A stretch of 64,000 nucleotides of DNA from Streptomyces sp. Act143 (GCF_003143935.1 NZ_QFRX01000001.1:5534924-5598923), one strand, 5' to 3'. Shown: positions 25,965-34,782, numbered from the stretch's first letter. Translations and numbers: made by a program. The notes: generated by a model from the letters alone, not told the origin.

Positions 25965-26002
25965 GAGAAACCCCAGGTCAGTCCTCTGATCTGGGGTTTC
26001 TC
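25965..26002 (+). terminator. tRNA-Thr terminator
   Basis: A stem of 16 bp with one G-T wobble (25965-25980 with 25987-26002) and the 6-nt loop GTCCTC, immediately downstream of the tRNA. Confidence 0.85.
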
Positions 26003-26301
26003 GTTTGCGGTTGGCCTTGGGATTCGGGCCGATCGGGCAGGTCCGGTCTGCGCGTCGCCCTGTGCAGGTCTCAGCGCGTTCGAGCTGCGTCCCCGTGCTT
26101 GTGTCTTTCGCTGCCCCGTACATACGAAGGGCCCCGTCTCTCGACGGGGCACCGCGGGGTTCCTGGAGACAGTCGGTGGGTGAGGCCGGGCCCGGCCTCA
26201 CCCACCGACGACTGCCTCACCATGGCTGAGGCAGTGTGCCGCCTGCGGATCACACGTGCGGCACACGATCCAGGGGCCCGCCCGACCGGCGGGGCCGGGT
26301 C
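26003..26301. other. non-coding left margin of the island with two hairpins
   Basis: No gene is supported. It contains a small hairpin (26130-26137 with 26142-26149) and a perfect 38-bp palindrome (26172-26209). Open frames on both strands here lack ribosome sites and coding character. Confidence 0.5.
26172..26209. terminator. perfect 38-bp palindrome, probable terminator
   Basis: 19-nt arms (26172-26190 and 26191-26209) are exact complements with no spacer, beginning GTCGGTGGGTG. It lies about 90 nt beyond the stop of the minus-strand methyltransferase and faces the tRNA, so terminating that gene is the simplest role. A cruciform or protein site is also possible. Confidence 0.6.
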
Positions 26302-26904
26302 TCAGCCGGCGGCCCGGCGGGCGAGGATTCCGACCGCGGCACGGCCCATGGTGCGGCCCTGCACGTCGAGCGTGACGTCCTCGAAGCCGGCCTTCACCAG
26401 CTCGTCGTGCAGCTGTTCCGGCGTGGTGTTCATGGTGTGCCGGTGGTGCACGATCACCAGGCGGCCACCGGGGCGCAGTACGCGTTGCAGCTCCGTGTAG
26501 GCCGCGGGGCGGTCCCACAGGGTCACGTTGTTGACGGAGAGCGCGGCCGACACGGAAGCGTCGGGCAGTCCCGTGTCCTCGGCGGTGCCCTCCCGGAGCG
26601 AGGCGTGGCCGACGGCGAGGTGCAGGGCGCAGTGCTGCCGGGCCATGGCACGCATCGTGGCCGACGGGTCCACCCCGATCGCCCGGCCGCCCGGCGCGAC
26701 CGCCTCGGCGGCCAGCGCGAGACCGATGCCGGGACCCGGGCCCACCTCAAGGACCTGGTCCCCGGGCTTGAGGCCGGCCTGTTCGACCGCCCACGCCTCC
26801 TGTTCGGCGTTTCCGCGCTGCATGATCGCGCCTCCGATGAGGCCCGGAATTCCGCTGGGGCGTCCGAAGATCGGCCCGAGGACCGCCAGTAGGAGCGAGT
26901 TCAT
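26302..26904 (-). CDS. class I SAM-dependent methyltransferase
   Basis: 200 aa from ATG 26904, with GGGGAAG upstream on the coding strand. Motif I is QVLEVGPGPGIGLALAA (about residues 50-66), with GVDPSATM as the acidic loop and ALSVNNVTLWDRP, then LRPGGRLVIVHHRH as motif III; this is the UbiE/Methyltransf_11 type. It is divergent from the polyketide synthase operon and is the first gene on the island side of the tRNA. It could methylate the polyketide (C-, O- or N-) or be unrelated cargo; the sequence does not decide. Confidence 0.85.
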   Translation of the reverse strand: MNSLLLAVLGPIFGRPSGIPGLIGGAIMQRGNAEQEAWAVEQAGLKPGDQVLEVGPGPGIGLALAAEAVAPGGRAIGVDPSATMRAMARQHCALHLAVGHASLREGTAEDTGLPDASVSAALSVNNVTLWDRPAAYTELQRVLRPGGRLVIVHHRHTMNTTPEQLHDELVKAGFEDVTLDVQGRTMGRAAVGILARRAAG

Positions 26905-27163
26905 TCGGTCGGCTTCCCCATCTCTGTGAGTGACGTCCCCGGTGTGCGCCTGGTGCGTGCCCGGTGCCCGGGTCGGTCCTGCATCGGCAAAGGCCCTGCT
27001 GCAAGGGCCGGAACCAGAGCGTCGGAGGCGGGACTCGAGGATCACTGGAGAACTCTGTGTGACCAGGGCGCCGTGGCCGCGTCCGGCGTGCCGTCCAGTG
27101 AGGCTCGACCGTTCGTCTAGCACCCCCGCCGACCTTGGCGGCCCGTCGAGCGGAAGGGGAGTC
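26905..27163 (+). promoter_or_regulatory. divergent control region of the polyketide synthase operon
   Basis: 259 nt between the methyltransferase and the first ACP. It holds TCGAGGA (27035-27041) and TGGAGAA (27046-27052) exactly 11 bp apart, resembling a SARP heptamer pair, plus isolated TCGACCG (27105) and TCGAGCG (27146). The ribosome site GGAAGGGGA precedes ATG 27164. Confidence 0.4.
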
Positions 27164-27421
27164 ATGAGCGGGTTCACCCTCACCGAGTTCCGGAAGGTCG
27201 TGGAGGCGTGTCTCGAGGGGGCGGATGCCGCCGCCCTCGACGAGTCCACCGTGGACACCGACTTCGGCGACCTGGGATACGACTCCCTGGTCGTCTACGA
27301 GATCGCCATGCGGGTGCAGGACGAGTACCGGGTCACCATCCCGGACGAGGCCTTCGACGACCTGCGCACGCCGGCCGCGTTCATCGCCTACGTGGACGCC
27401 GGGCTGCCGGCGGACCGATGA
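27164..27421 (+). CDS. acyl carrier protein 1 (type II PKS)
   Basis: 85 aa. The phosphopantetheine site is Ser41 in LGYDSLVVYEIA, and the four-helix ACP pattern is normal for aromatic polyketide synthases (VDTDFGDLGYDSL, then AFDDLRTPAAFIAYV). It carries the growing poly-beta-keto chain. Start ATG 27164 behind GGAAGGGGA. It is followed by a tiny frame (MTALPYEELFQ, ATG 27418) whose end overlaps the GTG of the ketosynthase; that frame is probably only the ribosome-site region. This ACP preceding KS is unusual, since most aromatic clusters run KS-CLF-ACP; a second ACP lies after CLF. Confidence 0.95.
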   Translation: MSGFTLTEFRKVVEACLEGADAAALDESTVDTDFGDLGYDSLVVYEIAMRVQDEYRVTIPDEAFDDLRTPAAFIAYVDAGLPADR

Positions 27422-27449
27422 CGGCCCTGCCCTACGAGGAGCTGTTCCA

Positions 27450-28721
27450 GTGAGCCGAACCGTCGCCATCACCGGCATCGGCGTGATGGCCCCCAGCGGA
27501 GTGGGCCGCAAGGCGTTCTGGGATCTGCTGATCTCCGGACGCACCGCGACCCGCACCATCACCAGTTTCGACCCCGCCCGATTCCGCTCCCGGATGGCGG
27601 CGGAGGTCGACTTCACCGCCGAGCAGAGCACCCTCACCCCCCGCGAGCTGCGGCGTCTTGACCGGGCCGCGCAGCTCGCGGTGCTGAGCACCCGGGAGTG
27701 CCTGGAGGACAGCGGGCTCGAACTCGACACCCTCGACCCCGGGCGGATCGGCGTCAGCGTCGGCACCGCGGTCGGCGGGACGACCAGCCTGGAGCGCGAG
27801 TACCTGGTGCTCAGCGACAGCGGCCGGCTGTGGGAGGTGGACGAGAGCTATCTGTCGCCCCATCTGTACGACGCCTTCGTGCCCAGTTCCTTCGCCGCCG
27901 AGATCGCCACGATGACCGGGGCGGAGGGGCCCGCGGCCGTCTTCTCGACGGGCTGCACCTCCGGCATCGACGCCGTGGGTCATGCGCGCGACCTCATCGT
28001 CGAGGGCACCGTCGACGTGATGATCGCAGGGGGCACGGACGCGCCGATCTCCCCGATCGCGGTGGCCTGCTTCGACGCGATCAAGGCCACGTCACCCCGG
28101 AACGACGACCCGGAGCACGCCTCACGCCCCTTCGACCGCACCCGTGACGGCTTCGTCATCGCCGAGGGCGCCGCCATGCTCGTACTGGAGGAGCTGGAGC
28201 ACGCGCGGGCCAGGGGCGCCCATGTGTACGCCGTCATCGACGGGCACGCCTCGCGGTGCAACGCCTTCCACATGACCGGGCTGAAGCCCGACGGGCGGGA
28301 GATGGCCGACGCGATCACCAGCGCGCTGAACGAGGCGCGGCTCGCGCCGGAGGCCGTCGACTACGTCAACGCGCACGGGTCCGGCACCAAGCAGAACGAC
28401 CGGCACGAGACGGCGGCCTTCAAGCTGGCGCTCGGCGAGCACGCCTACCGGACGCCGGTGAGCTCCATCAAGTCGATGGTGGGGCACTCGCTCGGCGCCA
28501 TCGGTTCCATCGAGATCGCCGCCTGCGCCCTGGCGATCGAGTTCGGGGCCGTGCCGCCCACGGCGAACCTGCACGAGGCCGACCCCGAGTGCGACCTGGA
28601 CTACGTACCCCTCGAAGCCCGCCCGCGCGACCTCGGCACCGTTCTGACGGTCGGGAGCGGCTTCGGCGGGTTCCAGAGCGCCCTGGTGCTGTCGCGCGAG
28701 CCGCGGGGGGTGCGGGCGTGA
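27450..28721 (+). CDS. ketosynthase alpha (KS-alpha) of aromatic type II PKS
   Basis: 423 aa from GTG 27450 (GAGGAG upstream). Catalytic Cys169 lies in FSTGCTSGIDA, with histidines in NAHGSGTKQNDRHE and SMVGHSLGAIGS. The C-terminal DYVPLEARPRDLGTVLTVGSGFGGFQSALVL is characteristic of ActI-type aromatic KS-alpha. Together with CLF it condenses malonyl-ACP units. The family resemblance is to benzoisochromanequinone enzymes by eye; the chain length cannot be read reliably from sequence alone. The stop overlaps the GTG of CLF (GTGA), the usual stoichiometric coupling. Confidence 0.97.
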   Translation: MSRTVAITGIGVMAPSGVGRKAFWDLLISGRTATRTITSFDPARFRSRMAAEVDFTAEQSTLTPRELRRLDRAAQLAVLSTRECLEDSGLELDTLDPGRIGVSVGTAVGGTTSLEREYLVLSDSGRLWEVDESYLSPHLYDAFVPSSFAAEIATMTGAEGPAAVFSTGCTSGIDAVGHARDLIVEGTVDVMIAGGTDAPISPIAVACFDAIKATSPRNDDPEHASRPFDRTRDGFVIAEGAAMLVLEELEHARARGAHVYAVIDGHASRCNAFHMTGLKPDGREMADAITSALNEARLAPEAVDYVNAHGSGTKQNDRHETAAFKLALGEHAYRTPVSSIKSMVGHSLGAIGSIEIAACALAIEFGAVPPTANLHEADPECDLDYVPLEARPRDLGTVLTVGSGFGGFQSALVLSREPRGVRA

Positions 28722-30040
28722 TCGGCACAGAGACCTCCGTGCCCGCCGCGGGCCGGTCCTCCGCCGGCACCGCCCCGCCGGTCGTCACCGGTATCGGTGT
28801 CGTCGCGCCGAACGGGCTCGGCGTCCAGGAGTGGTGGGACGCGACCCTGCGCGGCGCGTCCGGCGTCCGGCTGGTCCCGGGGTTCGACGCCGCCCGCTAT
28901 CCCTCGCCGCTGGCCGGCGTGGTCACCGGCTTCGACGCGGCGGCGATGCTGCCGGGGCGGCTGCTGCCGCAGACGGACCGGGTCACCCGGCTCGCGCTCG
29001 TCGCCGCGCAGTGGGCGATCGAGGACTCGGGGGCCGATCCGGCGGCGCTGCCCGAGTACACGACCGGGGTGGCGACCTCGAACGCGACCGGCGGCTTCGA
29101 GTTCACCCATCGCGAGGTCCGCAAGCTGTGGACCGAGGGGCCCGGCCGGGTCAGCGTCTACGAGTCGTTCGCCTGGTTCTACGCCGTGAACACCGGCCAG
29201 ATATCCATCCGGCACGGTCTGCGCGGCCCCGGCAGCGTGATCGTCGCCGACCAGGCGGGCGGCCTCGACACCTTCGGCCAGGCCCGGCGGATGCTGGGCA
29301 AGGGCGCCGCCCTGGTGGTGTCCGGCGGGGTCGAATCCGCCCTCGACCCCTGGGGCCTGCTCTCCCATCACTCCGGCGGACGGCTCTCGGGGGTGCGTGA
29401 CCCGGCCCGGGCGTATCTGCCGTTCGACGAGGCCGCCGCCGGGCATGTGCCCGGGGAGGGCGGGGCCCTGCTCGTGGTGGAGAGTGCCAGCGCCGCCGCC
29501 GAGCGCGGCGCCCGGCAGGTGTACGGACAGCTGGCCGGGCACGCCTCGACCTTCGATCCGCCGCCGGGCTCCGGCCGGCCACCGGGCCTGGCCCGCGCCG
29601 CGCGGCTCGCGCTCGCCCAGGCGGGGGTGGAACCGGCGGACGTCGACGTGGTCTTCGCCGACGCGGCGGCGCAGCCGGCGCTCGACGACATCGAGGCCGC
29701 CGCCCTGGCGGAGCTGTTCGGCCCCTACGGCGTCCCCGTCACCGCGCCCAAGACCCTCACCGGACGGCTGACCGCGGGGGGTCCGCCGCTGGACGTCGTC
29801 GCCGCGCTGCTCACCCTGCGGCACGGGCTGATCCCCCCGACCGCTCATGTGGAGCGACCCGTTCCACGGCATCGGCTCGACCTCGTACGCGGCGAGCCCC
29901 GCGCCGCCCGGGTGCGCACGGCACTCGTCCTGGCCCGTGGCCACGGGGGCTTCAACTCGGCTCTGGTCGTCACCGCCCCGCCCGGCAGTCCGGCGGACGC
30001 GGACCACGGCCCACGAACAGAACAGGAAGGCATCGCGTGA
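28718..30040 (+). CDS. chain length factor (KS-beta)
   Basis: 440 aa from GTG 28718. The KS fold is kept but the catalytic cysteine is replaced by Gln179 in VADQAGGLDT, the diagnostic CLF change that decarboxylates malonyl-ACP and sets chain length. Other CLF hallmarks are the N-terminal VVTGIGVVAPNGLG and the C-terminal RTALVLARGHGGFNSALVV. An N-terminal extension of about 18 residues (IGTETSVPAAGRSSAGTA) precedes the domain. It overlaps the neighbouring genes on both sides. Confidence 0.97.
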   Translation: MIGTETSVPAAGRSSAGTAPPVVTGIGVVAPNGLGVQEWWDATLRGASGVRLVPGFDAARYPSPLAGVVTGFDAAAMLPGRLLPQTDRVTRLALVAAQWAIEDSGADPAALPEYTTGVATSNATGGFEFTHREVRKLWTEGPGRVSVYESFAWFYAVNTGQISIRHGLRGPGSVIVADQAGGLDTFGQARRMLGKGAALVVSGGVESALDPWGLLSHHSGGRLSGVRDPARAYLPFDEAAAGHVPGEGGALLVVESASAAAERGARQVYGQLAGHASTFDPPPGSGRPPGLARAARLALAQAGVEPADVDVVFADAAAQPALDDIEAAALAELFGPYGVPVTAPKTLTGRLTAGGPPLDVVAALLTLRHGLIPPTAHVERPVPRHRLDLVRGEPRAARVRTALVLARGHGGFNSALVVTAPPGSPADADHGPRTEQEGIA

Positions 30041-30360
30041 ACGACATCGTCCTGCCGGAGCACTCCGGCCCCGAACTGCACCGCGACGGCCCCGAACTGC
30101 GGCTCGCCGATCTGCGCAGCGTCCTCGCCGAATGCGCCGGCGACCTGGACGACGTGGAACTCGGCGAAGCGGCGCTCGACCGGCTCTTCACCGACCTGGG
30201 CTACGACTCGCTCGCGATCCTGGAGACCGCCGCGGCGGTCGGGCAGCGCTACGGCGTCCAGCTGCGTGACGAGGACGTGGCCGACGCCGTGACCCCGCGG
30301 GCGTTCCTGCTGCTGGTCAACCGCAGCCTGGCGACCGCGGCCCAGGGGACGCCGTCATGA
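30037..30360 (+). CDS. acyl carrier protein 2
   Basis: 107 aa from GTG 30037, overlapping CLF. The phosphopantetheine serine is Ser58 in LGYDSLAILETAA; the domain is preceded by about 20 residues (LPEHSGPELHRDGPELR) not found in the first ACP. The two ACPs clearly differ in sequence, as in frenolicin and R1128 systems, where one ACP works with KAS III to build the starter acyl unit and the other carries the main chain. Which is which here is not determined. The stop overlaps the ketoreductase ATG. Confidence 0.95.
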   Translation: MNDIVLPEHSGPELHRDGPELRLADLRSVLAECAGDLDDVELGEAALDRLFTDLGYDSLAILETAAAVGQRYGVQLRDEDVADAVTPRAFLLLVNRSLATAAQGTPS

Positions 30361-31151
30361 CCGGGACGCGGGCCGCCGGGCCCGGCCCCGCTCTGGTGAC
30401 CGGCGCGACCCGGGGCATCGGCCGCTCGGTGGCGCTGACACTCGCCCGCCGAGGGCACCCGGTGTTCCTGTGCGCGCGCGACGCGGACGCCGTCGCCGCC
30501 GAGGTCAAGCACCTCACCGATCTCGGCCACACGGCCGCGGGCGCCGCCTGCGACGTCACCGACGCGGCGCAGGTGCGCGCCTGGGTCGGGGCCGCCGTGG
30601 ACCGCTTCGGGCCGGTGCGGGTCCTGGTCAACAACGCGGGCCGCAGCGGCGGCGGGCCGACGGCGCAGTTGTCCGAGGACCTCTGGGACGACGTGATCGC
30701 CACCAATCTGAAGAGTGTCTTCCTGGTCACCCGCGAGGTGCTGACCACGGGCGGCATGACCGGCCTGGACAGCGGACGCGTCATCAGCATCGCCTCGACC
30801 GGCGGCAAGCAGGGCGTCGTCCTCGGTGCCCCGTACTCCGCCTCGAAGCACGGCGTGGTCGGGTTCACCAAGGCCCTCGGCCTCGAACTGGCCAAGACCG
30901 GCATCACCGTGAACGCCGTCTGCCCCGGCTATGTGGAGACGGAGATGGCGGCGGAGGTGCGCAAGGGCTACGCCGATCTGTGGGCGACCGACGAGCAGAC
31001 GGTCCTGGAGCGGTTCCAGGCGAAGATCCCGATCGGCCGGTACACGGAGCCCGAGGAGGTGGCCGCATTCGTCGGCTTCCTCGTCGGCGACGAGGCGGCC
31101 GCCATCACCGCGCAGGCGCTCAACGTCTGCGGCGGGCTCGGAAACTACTGA
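30357..31151 (+). CDS. polyketide ketoreductase (ActIII/C9 type)
   Basis: 264-aa SDR. The NADPH loop is TGATRGIG, then LVNNAGRSGGGPTAQL, and the catalytic Ser147/Tyr160/Lys164 lie in SIASTGGKQGVVLGAPYSASKHG. The NNAGRxGGG and the C-terminal QALNVCGGLGNY are hallmarks of aromatic C9 ketoreductases. Reduction at C9 directs first-ring C7-C12 cyclisation and predicts a reduced aromatic product such as a pyranonaphthoquinone or anthraquinone rather than an unreduced tetracenomycin type. Confidence 0.97.
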   Translation: MTGTRAAGPGPALVTGATRGIGRSVALTLARRGHPVFLCARDADAVAAEVKHLTDLGHTAAGAACDVTDAAQVRAWVGAAVDRFGPVRVLVNNAGRSGGGPTAQLSEDLWDDVIATNLKSVFLVTREVLTTGGMTGLDSGRVISIASTGGKQGVVLGAPYSASKHGVVGFTKALGLELAKTGITVNAVCPGYVETEMAAEVRKGYADLWATDEQTVLERFQAKIPIGRYTEPEEVAAFVGFLVGDEAAAITAQALNVCGGLGNY

Positions 31152-31169
31152 CACGGGGAGGGGTCGGCC

Positions 31170-32144
31170 GTGCCGATCGATTCGACCACCACGACGACCG
31201 CCGCTGAGCACACGGCCCGGTACGCCGGGCCGGCCCACCGCGGCTACGGGCTGATCGCCGACGTGACCCGCTGGCCGGTCCTCTTTCCGCCGTGCCTCGC
31301 GGCCGAGGTGCTGGAGAGCGACCGGGACTCGGAGCGGATCCGGCTGTGGGCCGTAGCCGGTTCCGAGATCCGCACCTGGACGTCCCTGCGGATGCTGGAC
31401 GAGGAGCGGCTGCGCATCGACTTCCGGCAGGAGGTGCCGGGACCGCCGCTGGAGTGGATGAGCGGGCACTGGCGGTTCGAGGAGCGTGACGGGGACACGG
31501 AGCTGGTCCTCGGGCACGAGTGGATCCTGGAGGCCGGGGCGGAGAGCGCGCGGACGACGGTCGCCGAGGCGCTGGGCCGCAACAGCGAGGCCGAGGTCGC
31601 GGCCGTGGCCCGCTGGGCGGGGCGGGACGAGGATGTGGAGGAGCTCCTGTTCACCGTCCGCGACGAGTACGTCGTACCCGGACCGCCGGCCGCGGTGTAC
31701 GACTTCCTGTACCGGGCCGACCTGTGGCCGGAGCGCGTCCCGCATGTCGCCGGGCTCGACCTCCAGGAGGACGAGACGGCCCTGGTCGGCGGTGCCCGGG
31801 TGCAGACGCTCGACATGCGCACCCACGGCGCCGACGGCTCCGTGCACGGCACCCAGTCGGTGCGCCTGTGCTTCCCCGGCGAGCGGCTCGTCTACAAGCA
31901 GACGACCGTGCCGCGCGGGCTGCTGGGGCACAGCGGTGCCTGGCTGCTGACGGGGACGGACGACGGCACCCGTGTGGTCAGCCTCCACCAGGCCGCCCTC
32001 GACCCGGACGCGCTCGACGCGGTCTTCGGCGCCGGCACTTCGCTCGCCGGGGCCCGGGACCGGGCGGCCGCGCTGCTGGCCGGCAACAGCCGCCGCACTC
32101 TGGAGAGTTGCGGGGCGCACCTCAAGGCGGGGGCCCGGCGGTGA
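31170..32144 (+). CDS. di-domain aromatase/cyclase (ActVII type)
   Basis: 324 aa from GTG 31170 (GGGGAGGGG upstream). Two SRPBCC/START domains run about residues 10-150 and 165-310, each beginning with an A-x-x-x-Y/W region and carrying ...WPxLFPP... or ...WPERVPH... at equivalent positions. Di-domain enzymes act on C9-reduced polyketides to aromatise the first ring, in keeping with the preceding ketoreductase. The stop overlaps the next GTG. Confidence 0.93.
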   Translation: MPIDSTTTTTAAEHTARYAGPAHRGYGLIADVTRWPVLFPPCLAAEVLESDRDSERIRLWAVAGSEIRTWTSLRMLDEERLRIDFRQEVPGPPLEWMSGHWRFEERDGDTELVLGHEWILEAGAESARTTVAEALGRNSEAEVAAVARWAGRDEDVEELLFTVRDEYVVPGPPAAVYDFLYRADLWPERVPHVAGLDLQEDETALVGGARVQTLDMRTHGADGSVHGTQSVRLCFPGERLVYKQTTVPRGLLGHSGAWLLTGTDDGTRVVSLHQAALDPDALDAVFGAGTSLAGARDRAAALLAGNSRRTLESCGAHLKAGARR

Positions 32145-33085
32145 GCGCGTCCGGCACGGCGGCCGGGGCGGCGTACGCGCCCGTCGTCCTGGAGGAGATC
32201 GCCGACGGGGTTCACGCGTATGTGCAGGAGACCGGCGGCTGGTGCGTCAACAACGCAGGCGTGCTGCTCGACGAGGGCCGGGCGCCGGTCGTCGTGGACA
32301 CCGTCGCCACCGAGGCACGGGCCCGCCGGTTCGGCGAAGCGGTCCGCCGGCTCGGCGGGGCGGCGCCCCGGGTGCTGGTCAACACGCACTTCCACGGGGA
32401 CCACACGTTCGGCAACGCGCTGGTCGGCGGCCCCGACACGGTGATCGTGGCGCACGAGCGGGCCCGCCAGGAGATGGCGGCGGCCGGCCTCGGGCTCACC
32501 GGGCTGTGGCCGGGGGTGGACTGGGGCACCATCGACCTCAGGCTGCCGGACATGACGTACGACCGCCGTATGGAACTGCACCTGGGCGGGCGTACGGTCC
32601 AGCTGCTGCACCCCGGACCGGCGCACACCTCCGGGGACACCCTTGTCTGGCTCCCCGCCGACCGGGTGCTCTTCGCGGGGGACGTCGTCCTGCCGGGCTG
32701 TACACCGTTCCTCCTCATGGGTTCGCTGCGCGGCTCCCTGCGGGCCCTTGCCGAGCTGCGCGCACTGGCGCCGCGCGTCGTGGTCGGCGGCCACGGGCCC
32801 CTCGCCGGGCCCGAGGCGATCGACGAGACGGAGCGGTATCTGCGCTGGCTGCAGCGGACGGCCGAGCAGGCGCGGGCGGCGGGCCTCGCACCGCTGGAGG
32901 CGGCACGCCAGCTCGGCACCCACCCCTTCCAGGACTGGACGGACCCCGAACGCCTGGTGGGCAACCTGCACCGCGCCTACGCGGAGGCGGACGGCGGTCC
33001 GGACGGCGAACCCCTGGACGTGGTGCGGATCTTCGGCGAGATGGTCGAGTTCAACGGCGGCCGGTTGCCCGTGTGCCACGCGTGA
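32141..33085 (+). CDS. metallo-beta-lactamase-fold second-ring cyclase (ActIV type)
   Basis: 314 aa from GTG 32141. The zinc motif HFHGDH is at about residues 84-89, followed by HPGPAHTSGDTLVWLP, FAGDVVLPGCTPF and VVGGHGPL, the remaining ligand motifs. Members such as ActIV close the second ring and may release the chain by thioester hydrolysis. Order KR-ARO/CYC-MBL cyclase fits a pyranonaphthoquinone-type route to a bicyclic intermediate. The stop overlaps the phosphopantetheinyl transferase GTG. Confidence 0.92.
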   Translation: MSASGTAAGAAYAPVVLEEIADGVHAYVQETGGWCVNNAGVLLDEGRAPVVVDTVATEARARRFGEAVRRLGGAAPRVLVNTHFHGDHTFGNALVGGPDTVIVAHERARQEMAAAGLGLTGLWPGVDWGTIDLRLPDMTYDRRMELHLGGRTVQLLHPGPAHTSGDTLVWLPADRVLFAGDVVLPGCTPFLLMGSLRGSLRALAELRALAPRVVVGGHGPLAGPEAIDETERYLRWLQRTAEQARAAGLAPLEAARQLGTHPFQDWTDPERLVGNLHRAYAEADGGPDGEPLDVVRIFGEMVEFNGGRLPVCHA

Positions 33086-33783
33086 CGGCCGGGCCGCGGC
33101 TGCTGGGAAGGCTGCTTCCCGGCTGGGCCCGTGCGGTGGAGACGTCCGCCGACGCGCCGGTCACGGCGTTGCACGACGAGGAGCGTGCGCTGCTCGCCCC
33201 GGCGGCGGTGGAGCGGCGGCGACGTGAGTTCGCCACCGGGCGGGTGTGCGCCCGGCAGGCCCTCGCCGCCCTCGGGGTGCCGCTGTCCGGTCCGCTGCTG
33301 CGCGGGCCGGACGGCGCGCCCAGCTGGCCCGACGGCGTGCGGGGCAGCATCACGCACTGCCCCGGCTATCGCGCCGCGGCGGTCGCCTTCGCCGCCGACG
33401 CCCGGGCGTTGGGGATCGACGCGGAGCCGCCCGCACCGCTGTCGCCGGCCGCGACGGCGGCGCTGACCACGGCCGCGGAACGAGCGGCGCTCCCGCCGCC
33501 GCACGCCCGAGTTCCCTGGGAGACGGTGCTGTTCAGCGCGAAGGAAGCGGCGTACAAGGCGTGGATGCCGACGCTCGGGCCGGGGCGCTCCCTCGCTCTG
33601 CGGGACGCGCGGGTGCGCCTCGTCCCCGTCACCGCGCACAGCGGCCGCATCGAGGTCCGGCACGCCCGCCGGGAGGTGCCGCGACTGTGCGGTGCCTATC
33701 GGCTGACGTCAGACCTGATCGTGACGGCCGCCTACCTGCCGACGCACACCGACGCCGACGCTGTCGCCGCTGCGGGCGGGTGA
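33082..33783 (+). CDS. 4'-phosphopantetheinyl transferase (EntD/Sfp superfamily)
   Basis: 233 aa from GTG 33082. Motifs: ATGRVCARQAL (basic CoA-binding patch), GSITHCPGYRAAAVA, GIDAEP (Mg-binding Asp/Glu at about 112-116) and VLFSAKEAAYKAW (about 150). It converts apo-ACP to holo-ACP, presumably for both ACPs of this cluster. A dedicated transferase inside an aromatic PKS operon is less common than reliance on a genomic one. The 3' end overlaps the convergent acyltransferase gene by 75 nt, so transcription from both sides collides here. Confidence 0.93.
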   Translation: MTAGPRLLGRLLPGWARAVETSADAPVTALHDEERALLAPAAVERRRREFATGRVCARQALAALGVPLSGPLLRGPDGAPSWPDGVRGSITHCPGYRAAAVAFAADARALGIDAEPPAPLSPAATAALTTAAERAALPPPHARVPWETVLFSAKEAAYKAWMPTLGPGRSLALRDARVRLVPVTAHSGRIEVRHARREVPRLCGAYRLTSDLIVTAAYLPTHTDADAVAAAGG

Positions 33784-34782
33784 GCGCGGCGGTGCGCAGG
33801 CCGTGACGGCCGCCATCGCCTGGTCGAAGGTCTCCGAGTCCGCCGGACCGCCGGTGCGGTGGGCCGGAGCGAGCAGGGGCAGGACCCGGGAGGCGCCGGC
33901 GCGCACGGCGGGGTGACGGCGGGCGGCGGCGCCCAGCGAGCGGTCGGGGGAGGCGTCGAGCAGCAGCAGCCCCGGATCGGTGCCCGAGGCGTCGAGCAGC
34001 GACTTGAGCGCGGGCCAGTACCGCACGGGCAGCGCGATCTGGTCGCCCCAGAACGCGGGGTCGACGGCCTCGCTGTCGCGCAGGGGCCGTGCCGTACGGC
34101 AGGACACCAGCGGGGCGCGGGCGGGCGCCGGGCGCAGGGCCGCCACCTCCCGGGTGAAGCGCCGTGCCGTGGCGGACACCGACGGGCTGTGGAAGGCGTG
34201 TCCGGAGCGCAGCGGCAGCACCGTGCGGCCCGCCGCCGTCAGTGTCGCGCGGGCCCGCTCCAGCGCGTCGGACGGACCGGCGAGCACCGTCTGGCGGGGG
34301 CCGTTCACCGCGGCGACCGTCACCGGCCCGAGCCCGGCGGGCAGTTCGTCCTCGGCCGCCGCCACCGCGAGCATCCCGCCCCGGCCGTCGTCCCCGACGA
34401 CCCGCGCCCGGGCCGCCGCGAGCCGGCCCAGATCGGCGGCGCGGAACACCCCGGCCAGCGCGGCGGCGGCCAGCTCACCGGCGCTGTGCCCGAGCAGCAG
34501 CCCGGGCGGGCCCACGGTGGCGGCGACCGCCCGTCCGAGCGCGTACCCGACTCCGAGCAGGAGCGGCTGGGCGATCCGGGCGTCGTCGAGATCCGGATGG
34601 GGCGCGGGCCGCAGCCAGTGCCGGGCCAGTTGCTCGCCCTGCGCGCCGGGCGCGTCGAGCGCGGCGAAGAAGCCGTCCATGGCGGCGGTGAACTGCGGGT
34701 GCGCCCCGTACAGCCCCGCGGCCATGCGCTCGCGCTGACTGCCCTGTCCGGGGAGCAGCAGCACGGTCGTCGGGTGACTCAC
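33709..34782 (-). CDS. stand-alone acyl-CoA:ACP acyltransferase
   Basis: 357 aa from GTG 34782 (AGGAAGGAG upstream on the coding strand). It has LLPGQGSQ, the nucleophile motif LLGHSAGELAAAALAG (Ser at about 98) and the HAFHSP motif typical of malonyl-selective domains. Free acyltransferases beside KAS III occur in R1128 and frenolicin clusters, where the ZhuC/FrnK type either loads malonyl or hydrolyses unwanted acetyl primers. The C-terminal 40 or so residues (APPRSPARSGDSVGVGVRRQ) are unlike the family and come from the segment overlapping the phosphopantetheinyl transferase gene. Confidence 0.9.
   Translation of the reverse strand: MSHPTTVLLLPGQGSQRERMAAGLYGAHPQFTAAMDGFFAALDAPGAQGEQLARHWLRPAPHPDLDDARIAQPLLLGVGYALGRAVAATVGPPGLLLGHSAGELAAAALAGVFRAADLGRLAAARARVVGDDGRGGMLAVAAAEDELPAGLGPVTVAAVNGPRQTVLAGPSDALERARATLTAAGRTVLPLRSGHAFHSPSVSATARRFTREVAALRPAPARAPLVSCRTARPLRDSEAVDPAFWGDQIALPVRYWPALKSLLDASGTDPGLLLLDASPDRSLGAAARRHPAVRAGASRVLPLLAPAHRTGGPADSETFDQAMAAVTACAPPRSPARSGDSVGVGVRRQVGGRHDQV

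Noticed and set aside
26005..26300. Short open frames on both strands in the island's left margin
   Set aside because: They run across hairpins and a perfect palindrome and lack ribosome sites; not coding.
27418..27453. 11-codon frame between ACP1 and ketosynthase as a leader peptide
   Set aside because: It contains the GAGGAG ribosome site of the ketosynthase and overlaps its GTG; simplest view is an untranslated ribosome-site region.
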